A DNA stretch of 6,958 nt, taken from positions 1-6,958 of the forward strand of contig CAMTOT010000151.1 of the NCBI GenBank assembly GCA_947074165.1, read 5' to 3'. The notes below the pieces were generated by a model. That model was given only the letters and a program-made list of their open reading frames with translations, was not told the origin of the DNA and did no database searches. Shown piece after piece: positions 1 through 6,362 of this stretch (positions are counted from its first letter, which is position 1; every line of letters begins with the position of its first letter). The stretch comes from an uncultured Bacteroidales bacterium. GTDB taxonomy: Bacteria; Bacteroidota; Bacteroidia; Bacteroidales; JAUNSR01. The position numbers were made by a program, and so were the translations under genes.

Positions 1-13
1 TTAGTTCTTCCAT
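1..13 (-). CDS. Start of a divergent gene, cut by the left edge
   Basis: On the minus strand an ATG at 13..11 is followed by GAA GAA CTA and then runs off the window (Met-Glu-Glu-Leu). A perfect Bacteroidota -7 box (TATCTTTG) lies 16 nt upstream on the same strand. That would give a leader of roughly 10 nt, short but normal in this phylum. Four codons say nothing about function. The call is an inference from the promoter and start codon together, and this could instead be untranslated sequence. Confidence 0.4.
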
Positions 14-29
14 ATTTTAAAAATTTGCG

Positions 30-37
30 CAAAGATA
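30..37 (-). promoter_or_regulatory. -7 promoter box for the divergent gene
   Basis: Read on the minus strand this is TATCTTTG, an exact match to the Bacteroidota sigma-ABfr -7 consensus TAnnTTTG. No TTTG is seen at the usual -33 distance, so only half of the promoter is recognisable. The box overlaps the 10-bp palindrome TTTGCGCAAA at 24..33, which lies about where transcription would start and could be a regulator site. Confidence 0.45.
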
Positions 38-169
38 TAACTGTTAGCAGTAACTATTATTACGTCATAGTTAAAAACGCAAAAAATGTAGCTGTTTTTA
101 TTATAATGGAAAATAGAGAACCTTTAGCAATGTTGGTTTGTATAAATAGTAACGTTAATTACATTTACT

Positions 170-805
170 ATGAGATCTCGTATATTATTATCATTTATTG
201 TCGCGGCTTTTGCTTCATTGGTGTTTTTTTCCTGTTACGATAACACGCAGGGAAATACCGTGGCTAAAGAAAAATATGATTCTTTGTTGAATATAATTAA
301 AAAGCATCCTGGCATGACCGCAAATGTGTATTCTGATCATATCAAGCCCGGAGCATGGATACTTAATTATTATGTAAATGAGTTTGGCGAACTTACTGTT
401 AATCCTTATATATTCACATTGGCAGAGGGTAGTATGACTACACTCGGTACTTCTGCTTCTGATTTGACCGTGAAGATTGTGATTGATAAGACAAGTGTGC
501 GCATACAGATGTACGGTCAGGATGACAAACTGATAAGAAGCGAGGGTACAATACAGTTTAAGATTACAGTCGAAGCGACTGGCAGGGAGTATGTTTTTGA
601 AACGTTTAATGATGATAAGGGGAATAATACGCTTTATCCGAAGTACTATACAATGTTTGTAAATATGGTTTATGATAATACCGGAAAACTGATGTTCTCA
701 GGTACTTCTTCAAAACAGGGTGTGTACAGACAGTATATGTTTGTTCTTGAGGATACGAAGGAGTTTAAAACCGGAATGAAAAAGCTTCTTGAGGGTGTGC
801 CGTGA
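170..805 (+). CDS. Small secreted lipoprotein of unknown function
   Basis: A 211-residue protein with a type II signal peptide: basic start (MRSR), hydrophobic stretch at about 5-20, and a lipobox ending F-F-S-C with the lipidated Cys at 22, the only cysteine in the protein. It should be anchored in the inner or outer membrane facing the periplasm or surface. The mature part has a short helical start (about 33-46), then looks beta-rich. Residues 63-81 carry the pattern W-x3-Y-[YV]-x-E-F-G-E-x-T-x3-Y-I. From memory this resembles a small family of bacterial secreted proteins with a W..YVDEFGDPTG motif, but I cannot assign a named domain. The ATG at 170 is chosen because the signal peptide begins there. 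A one-mismatch -7 box (TTGGTTTG, 133..140) lies 29 nt upstream. No partner gene is obvious; the next gene starts 97 nt downstream. Confidence 0.85.
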   Translation: MRSRILLSFIVAAFASLVFFSCYDNTQGNTVAKEKYDSLLNIIKKHPGMTANVYSDHIKPGAWILNYYVNEFGELTVNPYIFTLAEGSMTTLGTSASDLTVKIVIDKTSVRIQMYGQDDKLIRSEGTIQFKITVEATGREYVFETFNDDKGNNTLYPKYYTMFVNMVYDNTGKLMFSGTSSKQGVYRQYMFVLEDTKEFKTGMKKLLEGVP

Positions 806-841
806 TGGATCTTTCTATAAATTCTTATTTTTATTTGTAAA

Positions 842-856
842 TGCAATCTGGTTGCA
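842..856. promoter_or_regulatory. Candidate Fur/Zur-type operator (7-1-7 dyad)
   Basis: TGCAATCTGGTTGCA is a 15-bp inverted repeat of two 7-bp half-sites around one central base, with one mismatched pair (T847 against G851). The 7-1-7 geometry is that of known Fur, Zur and PerR boxes. It ends 46 nt before the Fur-family start codon. Two imperfect -7 boxes flank it: TTTATTTG at 830..837, which would place the dyad at the start of transcription, and TAGCTTTA at 869..876, which would place it over the -33 region. Either position suits a repressor. Binding by the adjacent regulator is inferred. Confidence 0.45.
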
Positions 857-870
857 GATATATATAAATA

Positions 871-899
871 GCTTTACATTATAATAAATATGTTAAAGC
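871..899. repeat. Imperfect inverted repeat in the leader of the regulator gene
   Basis: GCTTTACAT (871..879) and ATGTTAAAGC (890..899) are complementary apart from one bulged A, separated by a 10-nt AT-only spacer. The right arm ends 3 nt before the ATG at 903. In RNA this would form a hairpin next to the start codon; in DNA it could be a second protein site. It lacks a following U-run, so it is not a terminator. Confidence 0.4.
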
Positions 900-902
900 G
901 TT

Positions 903-1328
903 ATGAATAATAATGATTTTGCTTCTGTGCTTCAACGCTCGGGAATAAGACCTACGGGTAATCGTCTGCTTATTTATGGTATAATGCATGCTACGCAAAA
1001 TGCAGTAAGTATGAGTGATTTGGAACATATGCTTCCCGAACTTGATAAGTCTACGATATTTCGTACTCTCACACTTTTTAATGAGAAACATCTTATTCAT
1101 GGGGCGGAAGACGCAGGTGGTATGAAATACTGCATAAGGGATAATAATGAGGTGTTTGACGCAGACGAATCTCATTGTCATTTTTATTGTGAGAGTTGCG
1201 GTAAGACTTATTGTCTGGATAAAAGTGTGATAAGTAACCTGGCGCTTCCGGAAGGGTTTGTTATGCACGGTCTCAATTATCTTGTGAAAGGGATTTGTGC
1301 GGAATGTACAAATAAAGAGAGCTGCTAA
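903..1328 (+). CDS. Fur-family metal-responsive transcriptional repressor (Zur-like by context)
   Basis: A 141-residue protein, normal length for the Fur family. Residues 1-80 form the winged helix, with the recognition segment D-K-S-T-I-F-R-T-L at 48-56, matching the family pattern DxxTIYRTL. The C-terminal dimerisation domain has an H-x-H (91, 93) leading into C-x2-C (96, 99), and a second C-x2-C at 132 and 135 in GICAEC; these four cysteines are the usual structural zinc site. Fur-type proteins bind DNA when loaded with their metal. Which metal cannot be read from sequence. The zinc exporter starting 4 nt downstream, almost certainly co-transcribed, suggests zinc sensing, but iron (Fur) or peroxide (PerR) sensing is not excluded. 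Autoregulation through the dyad at 842..856 is likely. There is no clear ribosome binding site, as is usual in this phylum. Confidence 0.9.
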   Translation: MNNNDFASVLQRSGIRPTGNRLLIYGIMHATQNAVSMSDLEHMLPELDKSTIFRTLTLFNEKHLIHGAEDAGGMKYCIRDNNEVFDADESHCHFYCESCGKTYCLDKSVISNLALPEGFVMHGLNYLVKGICAECTNKESC

Positions 1329-1332
1329 ACAG

Positions 1333-2238
1333 ATGGGACATAATCACACACATTCACATAGTCATTCTCATTCACATGGCGGGAATGCAGAGAAAAATAT
1401 TCTTGTAGCATTTTTTCTTAATGCTTTTTTTGTAATTGTAGAGGTGGTGGGCGGTCTGCTCACAAACAGTATCGCGATTCTAACCGATGCGCTTCATGAT
1501 TTCGGAGATTGTTTATCTTTGGCTACATCGTGGTATTTTCAAAAGAAATCAGGTAAAAAGAGGGACAAATTTTATTCTTATGGCTATAAGAGGTTTTCAC
1601 TTCTTGGGAGTATTTTTCTATCCGGAGTACTTTGCGTGAGTTCTGTTGTGGTGGTGATAGAGGCTGTGAAGCGTATAGCCAATCCTGAACCGGTAGATGC
1701 CGGAGGAATGTTTTGGATAGCAATATTCGGTATTGTGATAAACGGAGCTGCTGCCCTGCGTGTTAAGAGAGGGTCTTCTATTAATGAAAGAGCTGTTTAT
1801 TTGCATATTATGGAGGATGTGCTTGGATGGTTTGCTGTGCTTACAGTGAGTATAGTAATGTATTTTGTTTATCTGCCGGTGCTTGACCCTCTTCTTTCCG
1901 TGGGCATAAGCGTATGGGTTATGATTAATATTTATAAGAATCTAAAAGCAGCCTTTAAGGTGATGTTGCAGGCTGTACCAGAGGATGTAGATGCACAGAA
2001 GTTGAAGGATGATATAACAGGAATAGCCGGGGTAATGTCTGTACATGATCTTCATTTGTGGAGTCTTGATGGTGAGTCGCATGTGATGACCGTACATGTT
2101 GTAATCGGTGATGATTCGCAGCCCATGACAGTCAAACAGTCTATATACTTGATTGCTAATAGATATAGTATAGTGCATTCCACTATTGAAATTGAAAAGG
2201 AAGGCTGTGGTTGCATTATGAATTGTGATGACGTGTAA
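1333..2238 (+). CDS. CDF-family zinc efflux transporter with His-rich N-terminus
   Basis: A 301-residue cation diffusion facilitator, which exports divalent metal from the cytoplasm in exchange for protons. The N-terminus alternates His with other residues (His at 3, 5, 7, 9, 11, 13, 15), a likely cytoplasmic zinc-gathering tail. Six TM helices follow. The transport site is visible as H55-x3-D59 (LTDALHDFGD, TM2) and H158-x3-D162 (LHIMED, TM5); this His2-Asp2 set is known to favour zinc over iron or manganese in CDF proteins. The cytoplasmic domain (about 210-290) carries the usual V-H-D-L-H-L-W-S-L stretch, and the tail ends with E-G-C-G-C. The ATG at 1333 is preferred because MGHNHTHSH is a typical CDF start; a GTG at 1297 in the same frame would add 12 residues but overlap the regulator gene. 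The 4-nt gap to that gene indicates one operon. Confidence 0.93.
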   Translation: MGHNHTHSHSHSHSHGGNAEKNILVAFFLNAFFVIVEVVGGLLTNSIAILTDALHDFGDCLSLATSWYFQKKSGKKRDKFYSYGYKRFSLLGSIFLSGVLCVSSVVVVIEAVKRIANPEPVDAGGMFWIAIFGIVINGAAALRVKRGSSINERAVYLHIMEDVLGWFAVLTVSIVMYFVYLPVLDPLLSVGISVWVMINIYKNLKAAFKVMLQAVPEDVDAQKLKDDITGIAGVMSVHDLHLWSLDGESHVMTVHVVIGDDSQPMTVKQSIYLIANRYSIVHSTIEIEKEGCGCIMNCDDV

Positions 2239-2244
2239 TGTAAA

Positions 2245-2269
2245 TTTATAAAAATATAGTTTATAAAAA
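2245..2269 (+). repeat. Short direct repeat upstream of the galE promoter
   Basis: TTTATAAAAA occurs twice (2245..2254 and 2260..2269) with a 15-bp period, separated by TATAG. It starts 7 nt after the zinc exporter stop codon and ends 28 nt before the first galE -7 box. It could be an A/T-rich UP-like element or chance in an AT-rich gap. I see no terminator hairpin for the upstream operon in this gap. Confidence 0.35.
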
Positions 2270-2297
2270 GTGAATGAATTATACCTCAGAGTTTTGT

Positions 2298-2313
2298 TAT
2301 TTTTGTACTTTTG
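2298..2313 (+). promoter_or_regulatory. Two tandem -7 promoter boxes of galE
   Basis: TATTTTTG (2298..2305) is immediately followed by TACTTTTG (2306..2313); both match the Bacteroidota -7 consensus TAnnTTTG exactly. The first also has the common TA after the box. Transcription would start near 2312 or 2320, giving a leader of about 45-50 nt before the ATG at 2363. No clean TTTG -33 element sits at the expected distance from either box. The boxes lie between the arms of a 5-bp inverted repeat, CCTCA (2284..2288) and TGAGG (2312..2316). Confidence 0.6.
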
Positions 2314-2362
2314 AGGAGTTAATAAAGCGAAACATAAATAGTGTAATTCATTAACTTATTGT

Positions 2363-3397
2363 ATGAAAAAGAAAATTTTAGTGACAGGTGGAACCGGTTT
2401 TATCGGATCTCATACTGTAGTGGAGCTTCAGAACGCGGGCTTTGAACCAATTATTGTAGATAATCTTTCAAATTCAAGCGCGGATGTTATTGATGGTATT
2501 GAAAAGATAACCGGTGTTCGACCTAAATTTGTTGAGCTTGACTGTAATGATATGCCTGCTCTTCGCGCGCTTTTTCTTGAAGAAGGTAACATTGCCGGAG
2601 TTATCCACTTTGCGGCAAGCAAAGCTGTAGGTGAGTCGGTAGAGAAACCAATGCTTTACTATAGAAATAATCTTGTGTCGCTTCTTAATATTATGGATCT
2701 GATGAACGAGTTCGGGACTAAGGGGTTTGTGTTCTCGTCATCTTGTACAGTATATGGTGAGCCTGATGTTAATCCGGTGACTGAATCTGCTCCTGTTAAA
2801 CCTGCATTGTCTCCTTATGGAAATACAAAACAGATTGCAGAAGAGATTATCCGTGACGCGAGTGTTGCAGGAGTTGGATATAAATCTATTCTTTTGAGAT
2901 ACTTTAATCCTATTGGGGCGCACCCCACAACTTTTATCGGTGAACTACCAAACGGTGTGCCGCAGAATCTTATCCCTTATCTTACGCAGACTGCTATGGG
3001 TATACGTAAGGAGTTGAGCGTATTCGGTGATGATTATAATACACCTGACGGTTCTTGCATCAGAGATTATATTAATGTGGTAGATCTTGCTAAAGCGCAT
3101 GTTAAAGCTTTGGATCGTATGCTTAAAGATGAGTCGGATGTGGCTCTTGAGGTGTTTAATCTTGGTACAGGAAGAGGTGTTTCAGTACTTGAACTTATCA
3201 ATACTTTTGAGCAGGTCACAGGTGTTAAGGTTCCTCATAAGATAGTAGGTCGCAGAGCAGGTGATATAGAGAAAGTATGGGGTAGTGTAGAAAAAGCAAA
3301 TGAAGTACTTGGCTGGAAAGCAGTAGAAACTCTTGGCGATACACTTAAAAGTGCCTGGGAGTGGCAGCTTAAACTACGTGAGAAGGGCTTAATGTAA
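2363..3397 (+). CDS. galE: UDP-glucose 4-epimerase (GalE)
   Basis: A 344-residue extended short-chain dehydrogenase/reductase, close to the 338 residues of E. coli GalE. It interconverts UDP-glucose and UDP-galactose in the cytoplasm using tightly bound NAD, for galactose use (Leloir pathway) and for glycan precursors. Visible landmarks are the NAD-binding T-G-G-T-G-F-I-G-S (Gly 9, 12, 15), the acidic D33 ending beta 2, H-F-A-A-S-K-A-V-G-E-S (82-92), F-S-S-S-C-T-V-Y-G (124-132) with the catalytic Ser/Thr region, the catalytic Y152-x3-K156, and R-Y-F-N-P-I-G-A-H-P (179-188). By alignment from memory, the residue matching E. coli Tyr299 is Val305 (GDIEKVW). Small residues here are linked to also accepting UDP-GlcNAc/GalNAc, so the substrate range may be broader. 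It appears monocistronic, with its own promoter and a terminator just downstream. Confidence 0.96.
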   Translation: MKKKILVTGGTGFIGSHTVVELQNAGFEPIIVDNLSNSSADVIDGIEKITGVRPKFVELDCNDMPALRALFLEEGNIAGVIHFAASKAVGESVEKPMLYYRNNLVSLLNIMDLMNEFGTKGFVFSSSCTVYGEPDVNPVTESAPVKPALSPYGNTKQIAEEIIRDASVAGVGYKSILLRYFNPIGAHPTTFIGELPNGVPQNLIPYLTQTAMGIRKELSVFGDDYNTPDGSCIRDYINVVDLAKAHVKALDRMLKDESDVALEVFNLGTGRGVSVLELINTFEQVTGVKVPHKIVGRRAGDIEKVWGSVEKANEVLGWKAVETLGDTLKSAWEWQLKLREKGLM

Positions 3398-3421
3398 ATT
3401 CTATATAATAAATACAAAGAG

Positions 3422-3451
3422 ATGGCGCAAATCAGGATCGATTTGCGCCAT
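3422..3451. terminator. Intrinsic terminator between converging genes
   Basis: ATGGCGCAAATC (3422..3433) and GATTTGCGCCAT (3440..3451) form a perfect 12-bp stem with a 6-nt loop, AGGATC. On the + strand it runs straight into TTTTAATTTTT, a good U-tract, ending galE 24 nt after its stop codon. On the minus strand the stem is followed by a weaker T-rich stretch (CTCTTTGTATTTATT), and it begins 24 nt past the efflux operon stop. It therefore probably serves both directions, more strongly for galE. Confidence 0.9.
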
Positions 3452-3475
3452 TTTAATTTTTAAATTAAACAGACA

Positions 3476-4801
3476 TTATTCAGAAGTAAACATATTCTCA
3501 AGATTTACACCAATGTCGGCTAATAGGGTATAGTAAGCTATAACATAGTTGATTTGCTCTTGCAGAAGATAAAGTTCGCTGCTGGTTGCATTTGTAGACG
3601 CGGTGATAAGTTCGAGATTGGTAATAGCTCCTGCTGCATAATTTGTAACCGCCTGTTTATATGCAAGATTGGATACATTCTGCTGAATCTTTAATTGCTG
3701 AATCTTAGAATAGGAGGAAACAAGAGATAGATATGAGTCTGCTACCTGTGAGGTTATCTGCTTCCTTGTCAGTTCTATCGCTGCAAGAGTCTTATCACTC
3801 TGGGCTTTGCCCAACGAGATTTGTTTAGAGCGGTTTACTTCATAAATAGGTATATTGAGAGTGGCACCTGCCGAGTAATTGAATTTTATATCATTGATAT
3901 CAGGTTCATATCCGTTTTTTAATCCCGCCGAAACACCAGCGCTAAGAGTTGGATTGTATGCGCGTTTGTCTGCTTTAAGTTCCGCAAGAGAAAGTTTATA
4001 CTCTTTCTCAATTATCTTCATTTCAGTGCGGTTGTCTATGGCTATACTTATAAGACTGTCTAATGACATGAAATCAAATCTTCCCTGATCTGGAAACTCC
4101 AGCTTAGTCAGGTTATCTACTATTGTGTCTGTAAATAAAGACAGAGTAACATATTGCTTCTCTTTTGCGCTGTTGAGTGCTATAATCTCTGTTTTGATTG
4201 CATTGTAGGCTGATCCGGTGTTGAGAAAATCAAAATTAGTAGCTGTGCCCGCATTTTTCTTAATCTCCATCTGAGCGAGCATTTTCTGATAATCGGTCAT
4301 CTGTCGTTCCTTTACATCTATTGAATATCGTGTATAAGCGGTCATATAGTAGGCCGTAATGGTCTGTATGATAAGATTTTTTATTTGTTGTTGTTTCTGT
4401 AGTTCAGTTATCTCATAAGCTATCCGCGCTGACTCAATTTTAGGTCTTGACTTTCCGAAATCCCAAAGAAGTTGGTTGATCGACACTCCGAAATCAACAT
4501 TGTGATTAGATTGTATATGTACGGTCTTGTCTCCCAATGTAAGTTTTGAAATGGGGTCAATCCACATATATGAAGCTGTGCCTGAAATAGCTGGTATATA
4601 TATGTCTGAACTAATTGCTGTTTTTATACGCGCCATGTCAATATCTTCATCAGCCTGACGAATAGACGGGTAACTTGATAGCATCATATCTATCGCTGTT
4701 TTCAGTGTTAGTAGGCTGTCTGGAGTTTGACCAAGTAAGCATCCCTGATTGTTTATACTTATAATTATAGCCAGTATTATTATGTGATATGTTTTTCTCA
4801 T
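3476..4801 (-). CDS. TolC-family outer-membrane efflux channel
   Basis: A 441-residue outer membrane efflux protein, usual length for the family. It begins with a signal peptide (MRKTYHIII..., hydrophobic 7-16, likely cleavage near Gln25). Two homologous OEP repeats follow, each with long amphipathic helices for the periplasmic tunnel. Marks of the first are L-L-W-D-F-G-K followed by a long Gln/Lys-rich helix and a K-N-A-G-T-A-T-N-F-D-F-L turn. The second repeat has the matching Y-A-A-G-A-I-T-N-L-E-L-I and ends in helices leading to L-L-A-D-I-G. The trimer would span outer membrane and periplasm and dock with the membrane fusion protein. Its start codon overlaps the stop codon of the pump gene (ATGA), so translation is probably coupled. 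The substrate is set by the pump and is unknown. A Cys at 21 is not in a proper lipobox, so I do not call it a lipoprotein. Confidence 0.93.
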   Translation of the reverse strand: MRKTYHIIILAIIISINNQGCLLGQTPDSLLTLKTAIDMMLSSYPSIRQADEDIDMARIKTAISSDIYIPAISGTASYMWIDPISKLTLGDKTVHIQSNHNVDFGVSINQLLWDFGKSRPKIESARIAYEITELQKQQQIKNLIIQTITAYYMTAYTRYSIDVKERQMTDYQKMLAQMEIKKNAGTATNFDFLNTGSAYNAIKTEIIALNSAKEKQYVTLSLFTDTIVDNLTKLEFPDQGRFDFMSLDSLISIAIDNRTEMKIIEKEYKLSLAELKADKRAYNPTLSAGVSAGLKNGYEPDINDIKFNYSAGATLNIPIYEVNRSKQISLGKAQSDKTLAAIELTRKQITSQVADSYLSLVSSYSKIQQLKIQQNVSNLAYKQAVTNYAAGAITNLELITASTNATSSELYLLQEQINYVIAYYTLLADIGVNLENMFTSE

Positions 4802-6357
4802 GATTTATCCTTTTTTTTCGGAGTTAGTAATAAAGCGGGTATTATAGCAAGTACGGTGATTATAGCGCCTATCAAAAAATCATCATTAATACCTTTTATA
4901 TAAGCCTCCGTATTTATCCACTCTATTATATAATGTTTTGCCATTTTGGCGGCTGCTACAGCATTGTCTGCTCCCGTAGAGGAGTAGAATTGTGAAAGAG
5001 ATTCTACTGTATTTTGATATGTTTCTCCTGTATAGTCTATTGTTTCGGAATATATTTGTGTATGAAATGTGCGGCGGCGTGAAAGAGTGTATGTAAAGAA
5101 CGCTACTCCCACGCTACCACCTACCTGACGGGTAATATTTGTGATACTTGAGGCTTGCGCCATACGAATGGCTGAGACATTGACAAGCGAAACGGCGAGA
5201 AGAGGAGGAAACAGTATGCCGAGTCCGGCACCACGAAGTATAAGGCTAAAAAGCACATAGCTACGGTCTGTCTGAAGCGTAAGATTATTATTCATAAAGA
5301 AACTCGTTGAAAGAAGTATCAATCCGAATATTATCACTATGCGAGGATCTATATATTTTATTATTCTACCTGCGGATGGAGATACGAAAGCTTGTATAAG
5401 CCCCACGGGTAGAAATAAAAGTCCCGCGTGGAAGGCGCTGTAGCCAAGTGTATCCTGCAAATAAAGTGGTATAAGAAACGTACTACCAAACATACCGACC
5501 GCGAATATGAATATAACAAAGTTGGCGATCGAGAAATTTTTATGCTTGAATACTCTTATGTCTATTAATGGTGTTTTGACGTTCAGTTCGGTAAAAATGA
5601 ACAACACGAAGAATACCACCGCTATCCACATACATCCCATTACAACAGGACTTTTCCATCCGGAAGGATTGGTAGAGGAGTTTACCTGCGAAAGGCCATA
5701 AAGAAATACAGGTAAGAAAGTTGATGAGGTTATAAAGCCGGGGATATCAAATTTTAATGCACTTTCGAGTTTATAGCTTTTTTGCACTACAACGGAGAAG
5801 AATATGCAGAATATACCGATAGGTACGTTTATATAGAATATATAATTCCAGGTGAAATTATCAACAAGATAACCTCCAATCATAGGACCGAATGAAACGG
5901 ATGCAGCCGTAGATATTGCCCAAAAACCAAGAGCTGTACTTCTTTCCTCCGGTGGAAAAACAGATGTTACGATAGACATACCGACAGGCATAATTATCCC
6001 GCCTCCTATGCCTTCTATTATTCGCCAAAATATAAGTTGATTTATTGAATCTGAATTGCCACACATGAAAGATCCGAAAGTGAAGATCAATACACCCAGC
6101 AGAAATATATTTTTATAACCGAACCGATTTGAAAGCCAGCCGGTAGTGGATAGTATTGTCGCCATTGAAAGCATATATCCTGTCAGTATCCATTCTATTT
6201 GGTTCATAGATACGCCAAGGGTCCCCATTATAACCGGCAGGGCTGTATTGACTACTGTAGCGTCAAGTATAGCCATGAAAGTGGCGAGCATTACGTTCCC
6301 GAGTATAATCCATTTATATGCCGGGGAATCACTCAGCTGTAGAGTTTTTTCCGCCAT
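4798..6357 (-). CDS. DHA2-family MFS multidrug efflux pump (EmrB/QacA type)
   Basis: A 519-residue inner-membrane proton-driven antiporter whose length and hydrophobicity fit the 14-helix DHA2 (DHA14) group. Motifs in order: D1 motif L-D-A-T-V-V-N-T-A-L-P at 31-41 in TM1; motif A G-W-L-S-N-R-F-G at 73-80, with Asn where many MFS members have Asp; motif B with R112-I-I-E-G; and antiporter motif C G-P-M-I-G-G at 157-162. The DHA2-typical W-N-Y-I-F-Y-I-N-V-P-I-G follows at 170-181. A long periplasmic loop precedes the last helix, and the tail is basic (KKKDKS). It lies between an EmrA-like fusion protein gene (5-nt gap) and a TolC-like gene (4-nt overlap), so it acts in a tripartite pump that moves small amphipathic compounds or drugs out of the cell. 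The actual substrate cannot be told. The gene symbol is left empty because emrB orthology is not shown. Confidence 0.94.
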   Translation of the reverse strand: MAEKTLQLSDSPAYKWIILGNVMLATFMAILDATVVNTALPVIMGTLGVSMNQIEWILTGYMLSMATILSTTGWLSNRFGYKNIFLLGVLIFTFGSFMCGNSDSINQLIFWRIIEGIGGGIIMPVGMSIVTSVFPPEERSTALGFWAISTAASVSFGPMIGGYLVDNFTWNYIFYINVPIGIFCIFFSVVVQKSYKLESALKFDIPGFITSSTFLPVFLYGLSQVNSSTNPSGWKSPVVMGCMWIAVVFFVLFIFTELNVKTPLIDIRVFKHKNFSIANFVIFIFAVGMFGSTFLIPLYLQDTLGYSAFHAGLLFLPVGLIQAFVSPSAGRIIKYIDPRIVIIFGLILLSTSFFMNNNLTLQTDRSYVLFSLILRGAGLGILFPPLLAVSLVNVSAIRMAQASSITNITRQVGGSVGVAFFTYTLSRRRTFHTQIYSETIDYTGETYQNTVESLSQFYSSTGADNAVAAAKMAKHYIIEWINTEAYIKGINDDFLIGAIITVLAIIPALLLTPKKKDKS

Positions 6358-6362
6358 ATATG

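Noticed and set aside
25..243. 72-residue open frame on the + strand starting with TTG in the left intergenic region
   Set aside because: Its composition is low-complexity (Ile, Tyr, Val rich), it has a rare start codon, and it overlaps the start of the lipoprotein gene in another frame, where a clear signal peptide lies.
879..1268. 129-residue open frame on the minus strand
   Set aside because: It lies antisense to the Fur-family gene, whose motifs are intact, and its translation shows no recognisable domain.
1297..1332. GTG start that would extend the zinc exporter by 12 residues
   Set aside because: The added residues (MRNVQIKRAAKQ) have no family support and overlap the regulator's last codons; the ATG at 1333 gives the typical His-rich CDF start.
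2317..2356. 7-bp inverted repeat AGTTAAT/ATTAACT in the galE leader, considered as a riboswitch or attenuator
   Set aside because: The stem is almost all A-U with a 26-nt loop, has no U-tract and no resemblance to a known riboswitch; chance is likely in this AT-rich leader.
4730..4801. Possible lipoprotein signal in the TolC-like protein (Cys21)
   Set aside because: The residues before the Cys are N-N-Q-G, which do not fit a lipobox; cleavage near Gln25 by ordinary signal peptidase is more likely.
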